Of a stretch of 64,000 nt of DNA, positions 45,491 through 56,000 are shown in pieces. Position 1 is the first letter of the stretch, and each line of letters opens with the position of its first letter. The position numbers and the translations under genes were made by a program. The notes below the pieces were generated by a model that saw nothing but the letters and a program-made list of their open reading frames with translations, did no database searches and had not been told where the DNA came from. The stretch spans positions 19,916,001 through 19,980,000 of the forward strand of contig OX387201.1 of assembly GCA_947561715.1 (NCBI GenBank). Reading direction: 5' to 3'. Source of the stretch: Ascidia mentula (Eukaryota; Chordata; Ascidiacea; Phlebobranchia; Ascidiidae).

Positions 45491-46193
45491 GCATGAATTA
45501 TGAGCATAGGAATGGGTCTGAACCATATTGCAAGTAGAAAACATAGTAGACAATAGTAGCCAGGATAACCAGAGCAGAAATTAATTTAGGATATAAAGAT
45601 CCTATTCCAATTCCTGCCAAATTGCCTGAAATTTAACACAAATTTAAATTCTGAAAAAAAGGGCCACACCTATATTCCAAAAATTTTTATGTTTTCTATT
45701 TTTTGGATGTCTCAGCCCATTTCTTTTATTCTCAAAATTTTAGTAAATCTGTTTTTGGTGAAAGCACACAAGCTTGCTTAAAACCTGATTAAAGACCAAT
45801 TTAATTATTAAACTGATCTAAACAGACCACAACACCCGAATTTTTTAAATGTTTGCTCAATAGTGCCACAAAGCGGTAGCGTCCACAGTCGTCTGCGCAA
45901 CGATAACTGGGTTACAGAGGTCACAATGTCACAAGCAGGGTGAAAGGATTGCGCTGGAGTACCAACGAAATATCTTTGTGTTTTATTTACATAAATAAGT
46001 TTATGCAGACTTTCTTTGGTTTTAAAGAGTTGCAAGATTAATCTGTACTGAGGTTTTGTTTTGTAGTTTAAGCTTGGATTAAAGAAATGATTTCTGTGAG
46101 CTGCATTTATGTTTGTTTACAGTGAAAAGGTTTCAAAAATTGTGACAAGTTGCTGCATTTGTTTTCGAAAGAGGGACATTGCCGACAAACATC
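45490..46193. other. Upstream region of the NLR gene
   Basis: No exon recognised. An acceptor-like TTTGTTTACAG at 46116-46126 precedes the start codon at 46194, which would suit a 5' UTR intron or a trans-splice acceptor. Confidence 0.35.
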
Positions 46194-49100
46194 ATGACGG
46201 AGTCAGAAAGCAAGAGAAGAATGACTACAACAATTTCAGAATCTGGTTCGAAAGTTGTCCAACGGAAAGCAGGTCTAATGTGTTATTCTCTCCTTTATTA
46301 CATAAAACTGAGTGCAAAGTTACTAAAATGAATTATGCCTTATACTAAACCTTAGCTTTATTGGGAATGTATCATGCATAGTGACTTTTTAATTAAAGTA
46401 GCCTAACTAAAATGAAATTTTTATTTTTAGGCAAGTAATGTACAAATGATATTTCAGGCACTAACAAGATATTAACTTTGAATCAGATTCCACACAGCAC
46501 ATATCAGCACCGGGAGCAACCATAACTGGTAGCATTGCTGCAGTTCAGGGCAATGTCAATCAACCAACAATAATAAACCACTACAATACTCCAGGTATAT
46601 TTGTCAACTGATCAATGCACTGTAAACTAATGCAACATTAAATGGTACATTCTGTTTATGTTCACATTTAATTTTTGCAATGAAACTTTTTAACCTTTGC
46701 ACCAACCAACCGTTTCATTTTATACAAAGCCGATATTATACCCTTAAAGTCAGATTAGTGTGAATTTTTGCAGGTCCATCAAACGAAGGTGAACAAGCAG
46801 ATGAAAGTAAGCTGTTTCATCCTCTTTACTGCATTTAAAATATTTACCTAGATAATGTCTGACAATAATGCCCGAATGCTTCCATATGATAATGTCTAGT
46901 GAGCCATAATTACTTGTCTCTAGTTATATTTCTGTCTGCAGACAAAAAGCAGCGAGAAGCCATTCAAATCACCAAACATGAACAGGACAAAATTAAGTCT
47001 GTCACACCTCTTTCTGGTTTAAATGAAGAAGGAATCCCAGATGTTTGTCCACAGCTGGAGAAACGTGATTTCTACCAAGGTATTGATACCAAGAAAGGTG
47101 AAGAGTTTGTGCCATCAACAATAAGGTACAATGAAAATAAAGTTAAAGGAGAGCGTATAACTTTTGATGAGCTGCTTTCCACAATCGAAAGTGGTGATCA
47201 GTTTCTTGCCATTATTGGCGCAGCTGGTGCAGGGAAATCCACTTTGTCCAAGAAACTTTTGAGAAAAAACAAAGATGGGTATTTGGTGTTACACCTAAGT
47301 TTCATGAATTTAGATTATGGAGATAAAAAACTCACACTTCAAGAACTCCTACTTGATAGGCAGTTTCCAGATGTTGAGCAAACTGACCTTGATGCTGCAT
47401 TTAAATGGATGAAACAAAACCAAGAAAAATGTGTTTTGGTATTTGATGGTCTGGACCAGGCAACATGGTCATTAGAAAATATGAAGCGAATTAATACAGA
47501 TTATAAAACTCCGTTCACAGTTCAACAGCTTGTTGCTAATCTCTGCAGCAAAACCCTGTTCAAAAAATCATCATTGATCTTTACATCACGTCCTCATTCA
47601 CTGCTTTCCATTCCTATGGGACTTCGTCCAAAACCCACTATATATATCCGTGACCTTACTACAGAAAACACGAAGAAGCTATTTGATTTCTTTGCTGGAG
47701 AAAAGGCAAACGAACTGTGGGAAAAACTTAAAGAAACTCCAGAAATGCTAGACTTTTGTCACAATCCATTACTTTTGCAGTTTGCTGTGTATGCTGGTTT
47801 GTTTGGTGACAAAAACTGTTTTGGCACAATTACAAGCTTATTTGATGTTGTTTTGCAACAACTCGATGCATCCGAGCATGCTAAGGGTAGTATACACTTT
47901 TTGAGAGAAGCACTTGGCAGAATGGCATATAATGGAATGACTCGCAAAACTGTTGTATTTGCCCACCAAGAACTCTCAAATGTGGGCCTGGAGTATCTTA
48001 AAGTACAAGATGTAATAATAAAACTACCAAAATTTTCGTGGTTTTCAGAAAGAAAAGTTTTCGATGTTGCAGCTTCTTGTTTTTTCTTTGTTCACCAAAT
48101 GATTCAGGAATTTTCTGCTGCTTCGTACATTTCCTTGTTCATGCCAGATGAAGACTTTGACAAATTCCTTGATACATTGGTTGGAGAAGAACACTGGAAC
48201 ATGACGCGACGATTTGTTTGTGGCCTCTTGCTTGGAAAGGAAAGTTGTAAGTACATTCCTTAATCTGTATATTTTGTGTCATAAGGTTTGCAGGCTTGGC
48301 ACCCCACGCATTGCTGCCTGGCTGGATCAGCCACTTTTTCCTGACAAGTCGGAGCAAAATTTGAAAAATCAAGCTCCCGGTGAGGTTTGAACTTACGACC
48401 CTGGTATATGAGCTCAGTGGTTTCACGGGGTATATTGTGGCGAAGGGACACTGGTGCGCAACCGCACAACTTGCCAGGCAACCTTCACATACACGTAGGG
48501 GATCTCTACCACCGTATCAGATAACGCAGTAATATTTCATGCAATGGCATGATCGCCCAACTGCACAGTTCCTTGCTTGGCGATACTGCCAATCATGCCA
48601 TTGCATGAAATATTAGTGGTATAGATCTCCTGTAGCTCAGTTGGTAGAGCGTTGGTTGTCCCATGGTCATGAGTTCAAACCTCACCTGATTTTTCAAATC
48701 TTGCTCCGACTTGTCAGGAAAAAGGCTGCAATGCCTGGGCTGCCAAGCCTGAAAACACAATATTCGCGATACGTTAGCTGTGATCGCCAAGCAAGGACCT
48801 GCGCAGTGGGGCGATCATGCCATTGCATGAAATGTTACTGCGTTTTGTGTCATAATTTCTTTTTTGCTGACAGCTTCAAGAAGTGACAATACTGAAACCA
48901 ACTTGGACCCTGGATGTGCTACTAGTTCCGCTAGCAAGATGACATTCCCCAGCATTCCACAAAAAGGTTTTGTTGCATTTGATGTTGCCAGTTAAGCTGT
49001 TAAGGTCAAGTAACTGAAAATATTTCAAAAACTTGCAAAACTGGACCAAAACTAAATGCCAGCCTAACTTCAATGTGAATCTAGCAGGCTACAAGTTGGA

Positions 49101-50619
49101 GTAAACCAATGAATCTGCTTTGTGTTATTCGCATGTATCGGTCATTGCCCTGTCTTCATAACATTACAAAAATACGCAGTCGCGTATGCTATTTGAATTA
49201 ACATATTTATACTCAACAATTTCACAGCACTGCGGTTAGGTTTGCACAGCGCTTTTTACACTTCACATGGTAACGCAAATCTTCAACAAATAATGGCTGT
49301 GTTTGTAAAAATATATATGAGTGCAAATAATTCGTCCAACCAAATACATTTTTACAATTTCCATTGCAAATGTTGGTCTTTCTTGTTTTCCAGACAAACG
49401 TGCGAAATTATTGGATGCGCTTTCAAGATATCTCCAATCTCAACCCTTGCAATACCATCTACTGAGTGAGTAAATGATATAAATGCCAACAGTTTAATGC
49501 GTGTTTGTAAACACAACATTTATTTATGTAACAATGGGTGGGTTTGTTACGTCACACAGTCATTGTTTGAACCGAACACTCAGTGCAGTTTTTTTCAGTT
49601 GCTAAAAAATCTTGTAAAGGAAGGTCGTGTTTATTTCTTTCATAATATTTTGTGATAATTTAAACCTTTTATATTGGATTGATTTGTTGGTTCTTGTGTT
49701 GATTAAATCCGACTTAAACGTGGAGAATTCTGTGCAAGAATAAAGTAAGTTTTATTTTAAGTGATTTTATAAAAACTAGAAACCAGACATCTGCTTTTTG
49801 ATAAACTTGCTTCTGTTTTGTTTCAGATTTATTTCTTGATTTGAAGGAAATCCAAAAATGCCATCTAGAAATATTCGCCAGGTTTTGTCCTGGGAAGTTG
49901 GATTTTTCCGCAACCCGACTTCACTCAATCCTTGAGGTTTTGTCGGATTTTTTACCAAAAGTTACAACAAATGATTTGTTGCTGTGTATGTGGGATTGCG
50001 AACTGAACTCCGAAGATTTAACGATTATTTGTGAAGCAATAAAAAGAATGGAATACGGGGTTTGTTCGGTGTTTCTTTATTTTCTGAATAAGTTTTTATT
50101 TGAATAAAAGCATTTTTTACCAAAGTTTTCGATTTTAAGAAAAATGACATAAAATATTTTTATTGTAGTTTAGGGAATAATTTTGTTTGTGTATTTTTTA
50201 CTCTTTTCCAGTTTTAATATTTGTTTATTCCTGGTTTAAAGAGAATCAAAACATTTCCTACAAACAATATTTATATTTTAAACAGTTGTATTATCTCGCC
50301 CTGAGTGGAAACGACTTTCATGGAAGAGAAGATGGGGAAAAAATTTGTGGGATTTTACCGAAGGTTGGGATGTTGTTGAGTCTGCGTTACTGCAAATTGG
50401 ATCCGGATTCGATTAAGATGGTGGAGGACGCACTTGGGAATATGGAAGATCCTGTGAGGATTTAATTTAAAATATTTATTTGTAAATATTAATAAAATCA
50501 AAACTTTTGTGACTTTTCAGCCGGAAGTTGAGGATTTGGATGATCAGTCCCCCCACACCTACGATTCTGACTCCAGTGGTTCGGATTCGAGTGATCCTGA
50601 CTCCAGTGGTTCGGATTGA
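46194..50619 (+). CDS. NACHT-LRR (NLR-type) receptor with a short N-terminus
   Basis: Cytosolic innate-immune-type NTPase receptor. Exons with consistent phases: 46194-46272 (ATG), 46487-46594, 46774-46806, 46942-48246 (NACHT), 48874-48966, 49394-49465, 49827-50059 and 50286-50453 (leucine-rich repeats), 50521-50619 (TGA). The NACHT exon shows Walker A GAAGAGKSTL, Walker B CVLVFDGLDQ, sensor SLIFTSRPHSLL, FCHNPLLLQFAVY and VHQMIQEFSAASYISLF. LRR-like segments include LYYLALSGN and MLLSLRYCKLDPDSI. The last exon encodes an acidic Ser/Asp tail with a repeated D-S-S-G-S-D. No CARD, DEATH or pyrin domain is visible in the roughly 75 residues before NACHT, so an effector exon may be missing or absent. 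A 558-bp SINE dimer sits in the intron after the NACHT exon. Confidence 0.85.
48285..48842. mobile_element. Inverted dimer of a tRNA-derived SINE in an NLR intron
   Basis: The right half reads CTGTAGCTCAGTTGGTAGAG (A-box), GAGTTCAAACC (B-box) and a tail with TTGCTCCGACTTGTCAGGAA. The left half is an inverted, more diverged copy. The 13-bp direct repeat TTTTGTGTCATAA at 48272-48284 and 48843-48855 marks one insertion event for the whole dimer. A single copy of the family is at 52618-52738. Confidence 0.8.
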
Positions 50620-51545
50620 AGCAGAAGCTCAACACAAAAACTACCTCATGTTCCTCATAATTATTTGTGTTTTCGTGATTCCTCAAAAATAAATAAATTT
50701 AACAAAAACAAAACTTCCGCCATTTTTTTTTCTTCCGCAGCAGTCACCAAGACCGAAACTTTAACGATGCCGGTAGGGTTTTTTAAACAAATAGAAATAA
50801 AATTAGGATTGAACACCGGGCCGATTTTTTTGGCAATTAAAATACGTGCAGTTTTAAAAACAAAGATTTACACTTTTGATTTAAAGATTTAATATTTTAG
50901 TTAATATCTGTTTGTAAATTTAGCACGTTACGACCAACCAATAGATGCGTGAATTTGATAAGTTTTCCAACTTCTGTCATTTCGTCAAAATTGTTTTTTA
51001 AAAACTAAATTAAATATCATGTTCGAATAAACACAAATTGAAAAGATATCACAAAATCAAGACAGCTTATGACAAGCAACGAATTAACAATTGGGAAAAC
51101 GTGATTCAGGCTTGGGAAGAGTAATTTAACGTATCCTTTGTAATTTAGTTTACTGGAATCGCAGCTAGGGCAATAAAGGAGTCTGGGCCTAGGCTTCTTT
51201 TTCCGGTAGATACTCTAACACGTCACGAACGGACGATAGGGATTTCCCCGGCTCTTGCGTAGCTACTTAAACTTGCGTTTTCACGAGACTAAGCAATAGT
51301 ACAACTCCAATATTAGGTTTATTATAGCACAAACCTTATTACGTACAAAGAGCGTCATGTTTTTTAGCGGGATTTGTTTGAAGGCCGTGAATTTCGACAC
51401 TATAGGACATGTGTACCATTGTCTATCAGCACGTGGAGAACGAAACGTTTCGTTTATGTAAGATGTTTCGTTTGTTTTTAAAATACCTCTGTGCAATGCC
51501 TTAATAATTTTTTTTAGTTCGGAAAGAATGATATTTCCAACAAAC
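50620..51545. other. Intergenic, no gene seen
   Basis: 3' flank of the NLR gene. AATAAA at about 50689 is a plausible polyadenylation signal. The remaining short frames show no motifs. Confidence 0.35.
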
Positions 51546-51559
51546 ATGTCCAAAGCGCT

Positions 51560-52620
51560 GGTTTAACCATGCCACGCATGAACCAAGGAAACCGACCGTT
51601 CGTGAGGCGGTTAGAGAATTGTCGCCGCACAGCACATGTATATACTAAAAAAAGGCCAAAGCGTATAACTATCTTATGACCGAGAGTTAAAACCAAAGTC
51701 ATTGTAATCACGCGTTCAACGCATGTCCGAGTTGTGATGTCCAATAAAACGACATGGGAAAAAAGAAGAACTCATTTCCGGTTTAGGTCAATTCCTGATC
51801 GGACAATTTAATAGGAAAAACTTGCCGAGCTGGTGGCAGGTGAAAAAATTGTAGCCGGTAGAAGCAGCCACATTATAGTTGTGTTATAAACCATGTAATT
51901 TGGGAAATAAAGCCATATAGGTAACTTAGGCAACAAAACTAACTGCGTAAATCAAGTTAAAATAATTATAGGCATTTCTTTGCCAAAATTTAAACACAAG
52001 TACTTCTTTCGCAAATGAAAAATAATGCTTTTATAAACATAACTACTTTTAGTTATTCGGAAAACAAAGTCAATCTAAACATAAACAACCTATTTAGGGC
52101 ACTTAGATAATCAAGCTACATAAATAACTGACGTAATCGACCAACTTCAAGTTGCATTAAAGTTGCGCAACAACTCCAAATAAGGTATCAATACGTGTGG
52201 CCAACCGCAGACTATATAAGCAGAGCGACTAGCGCCTGCCAAATCAGTGTGTTTTAACTGTTGCTGTGTAAGGGTCTAGGCTGTTGGTTCTGCTTTAGTA
52301 CTCTCCGTGTTTTGAAGAAACTTCTGTGCTGTGTTGTATTATATTACTGGATTATAAACGATAAACGGATTTATGAACAACTTTGAACTGGTTTGAAGCT
52401 TGGTGGATGTATGTGCTTAGTCGGGGCTTAGACTATTTAGAAAACGCACAGACTTGTGCAAAGGAGTTATTTAACTCCAACAGTAACCTTGAGATAGCGA
52501 AGGCAAGTTGCCTACGAGGCCGAGTTGCCATCGAGACTCGGTCGGATCCTTTGGGTGCGAGGCCCGAGACGCAGTCGTACCCCACGGTCCCGCAGCGGGG
52601 GCGTACGCCGACAGTATCTA
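51560..52620 (+). repeat. LTR-like dispersed repeat (partner 31230-32080, inverted)
   Basis: A TATATAAG box at about 52215 is followed by a possible transcribed region with CTGTTGCTGTG and TGGATTATAAACG, then a GC-rich segment near 52500-52620. That segment also matches the 31.26 kb copy in reverse complement. No protein-coding capacity. Solo LTR or TRIM-like element are the best guesses. Confidence 0.5.
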
Positions 52621-52738
52621 CCACTTTTCCGACAAGTCGGAGCGAGATATGCAAAATAACCCCACCTGCTGGTATGTTTCAAACTAAGGCAATGGGTTAA
52701 CCAGACCCAACGCTCTACCAACTGAGCTACGCGATTTC
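52618..52738 (-). mobile_element. tRNA-derived SINE, single copy
   Basis: The minus strand gives CGTAGCTCAGTTGGTAGAGC (A-box), a degraded B-box and the family tail with CTCGCTCCGACTTGTCGGAA. The same tail occurs in the dimer at 48.3-48.8 kb. Bases 52740-53008, up to the WDR24 stop, show nothing further. Confidence 0.7.
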
Positions 52739-53008
52739 AGAGATTTGAAGGTAGTTTATAATGGTCAAGATACACTGGTGAGTCAGCACACAACTTTACT
52801 AACGATCTTCACATCTCTACCACTAATCACACCACGCAGAAATATATCATGATATCATATGTGAAGGTTAGCTATTGTCGATGAGGTTGCCAAGTACGGG
52901 TTTTCATAGTAGAGCGATCCTGACTAGTTCCTGCGTTAGTAATTCGTACAACCATGTATTTGCCTGTGGTCGAGTCAAGACATCAACTTGCAGTCATTTT
53001 TATTGATT

Positions 53009-56000
53009 TTAAAGACAGTGATATCTGCATGTTATAGGAATATCGTTTTTCTGACATTGTTTTATCCAAGTTGCCACACAGTTGGAATGTCCCCCGAAGC
53101 TACAGCCTTGACAATATGTGTAGAGTCCGCGCACTTGAAGTTGACAGTACAAACACGTGACTGGTTTGTTTTTGTGTTCGGCATCAATGCGTCGGTCACA
53201 TGACCAGGGGTTACTCTGGGGCATTCGTCGTTGGCAGACTTGGCAGCCCAGGGTGAAAGTTGAAGAGGATGAAAGAGATTGGATTGCAGGAACTCGGCTC
53301 AGCTTTACAACCTGAATGAAAATTGTAAAGCTAGCACAGTGCCACTCAACAGCTGCACTGATGAGACCTTACAGGCCGAAACAGTGCATGTGCACACTCT
53401 GTCTGCAGCTTTGAATGAAAATTATTTTAATTGACAAATGTGAAAAAGAGTTGAATTTGTTGATGTCCTGGTGCAAGTTTCAAACTAAAAGTAAATGTAT
53501 TGATATTGTCGCAACTTGGATAAAAAGGGAACAGTGGCAATCTGTATACAACTTACACAATTCATATTATTGGCTCCACTTTGCTTATCATAGAGTAGTT
53601 ATTTCACCTGAGCATGTTGTATCCATAACCTGTTCTTTGCCAACAAATCAAGGTAGGAGTTTTGCCAATGATCAACTGTTTCAACATCAATAGGAAGGTT
53701 ATATGTGGATGGATAGGATGACATTGCAAGCAACATACACACTGGACTTTGCACATCATTCATTTCAGCAAAAAATCTGCAAATACATTGACAGCAAACT
53801 GAAAACTGTTAGAGTTTTGTGAAAAAATAGAAAAAGAAATTCAACTCCACAACTAATTTTGAGTGAATAAACATTATTGAAGGTTATGTGTGTTGTGGAT
53901 GGCAACATTAGAGAGAAGAACATTCTTGTAAAGACTTTTTACCTACGTACAAGCAGTTGGCACATTATTTTATCTCATTGTCTGGTAAGTGTTAGTTCGG
54001 TTGTTTCAAAACATGCTGTTAATGAATTGTTGTATTTCTAATAATGTATTAAAATCCAAACACAGCAATCTTCAGACAGCTCAGATCGATTTATTTAGAG
54101 AAAAATATATTTCGCCTAAAACGGCATCATCAGTTTCTCCATTTACCAAAACTTATTCAAATAGATTCTATTTGAATAAGTTTTGGTAAATGGAGAAACT
54201 GATGATGCCGTTTTAGGCGAAATATATTTTTCTCTAAATAAATCGATCTGAGCTGTCTGAAGATTGCTGTGTTTGGATTTTAATACATTATTATTGATAC
54301 GGTGTGCGATCGACAGCCTGCCAGGGGCCTTTGGTTTTTTTGATCCAGATTTGATTTACTAATCACATTGTTGTATTTCTTTGTCAATTTTAAAAATGCG
54401 ATGTTTTGCCGGAATGCTTTGAACTGCACAAACTTACTCTAATTGCTGACAGGCAATCTCTTCTTTAATTGAATCGAGTGGAGCTGGCCAGAGAGTGGGA
54501 CACACACTGATGACTCCATCTGAGATGTTAAGCTCCTCATCAGCAGGAGATGTTGAGGAAGAAGAATCCATCTCCTTGGTAATGACCTTCTCATGCCACC
54601 TCCCACCGTGAGCAGTCAGGATTCGTTTTTCAGATTCATTTTCAATGTTCATTCCAGAAGGTGCATCTATTCGACCAAACTTTGATATCGCGTCCAGTTC
54701 GATGTCCTGAAAAAGACAGGAGATTGTTTCTTACATCTTTCATTACTTAGGGTGTGGTGCAACCTTAAAACTGTGTTCACAGCAACCATATGTTTAGCAA
54801 CACAAAACAGTGTGGCCTATCTATCTATATATATCGATCACACCTCTCTCTGTTGGAACGCTTCAGTTGGAACGAGATATTCGTGCTCAGACAAAAACTC
54901 AGCTTCTGATGTTATTCCACCATAACCAAACCTAAATCATTAAACTAGATTACAGACTATAATTTCCACTACATCAATTTTAGACATCTTGGTGTTTAAT
55001 TGTAACACCCTGAATTCTGTTGTGGATGCAGCAACAGGAAAGCATGATAATATATTCTTTTACCAGTTTTTGCACAATTGTGTTGCAACAAACTTTGCAT
55101 GATTTTATATTTGAGAATAATATCTCTAAACTACCCAGGGTCATCATCTGTCATGTAGAGATCAGGTTCTGATTGTCGTCCTCGAGCGATATCAGTGAGA
55201 TAATCTTCTACCTCAAGTCTTCCATCATCAGAACGTTGATCAGCTTCCCCACCATGGATTGCTGAACCATTCAATGCATGCGAACCATGCAGTTCATCCT
55301 ACAGCAAACACAAACCAGTTATTGTGTGTGGAAGCAATCTTGTTAAAATTTATATCCAACGACTAGTGATAATCAATATTTGCCATGTTTTGAACAAATG
55401 CTGCTATAACGTTAGAAAATCATTTTGTTTTTTAAACATCAAACCATGGTCACAAGAATCCTTTGATTCCATCCCCACAAAAAAACATGGCATAATTATA
55501 TGTCTGAATACCAGGCATTTTGCAACAATTTATGAGGTGAAGATCTGTAACAATTGTTTATTCAGTAGCAGATATTACGTCACTAAAACCACCTCACCTT
55601 TTTCACAGTGAGTGAGTGCCTTTTGTTTTTTGCCTCTGCTTTTTCTAACTTTTCTGAAACTTCAGGTTGTGATTTGTTCAAATGAATCTCTTTGTTGAAA
55701 AAAACTCCAAGCAATTTCCACTTCCGAGCAACATTACAGAATCCACCTTTCAAAGCAACATCAGAGTTGTGCGAGCAAAGCTCTTCGAATGTCATTTTTG
55801 TCCCACTTCCATCTAAAACATAGTTTTTCGCAACATGCCTAAATTGGTTAAGAGTTAATTGCTCTACAACAGAGTCTGTCATAGTTGGATAATCATCAAA
55901 GTCCGAACTTGGTTTTAAATCAGACTTGGTGCTTGAAAATATTCTGAACTTTGATCTGGAATTAAGAAAGTTGTTTTGTCTTTGAAATGCAACTGGCGAA

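Noticed and set aside
40372-45494. Related minus-strand frames (about 60 codons) at 40372, 42257 and 45303 as a small gene family
   Set aside because: Similarity comes from the repeated DNA module; frames start and stop at different points and show no conserved motif.
48629-48705. Possible functional tRNA gene
   Set aside because: A- and B-boxes are present, but acceptor and anticodon arms do not pair, and it continues into a SINE tail seen at two other places.
52383-52700. 105-codon frame in the GC-rich segment
   Set aside because: It runs from a repeat with a partner at 31 kb straight into a SINE; no independent coding evidence.
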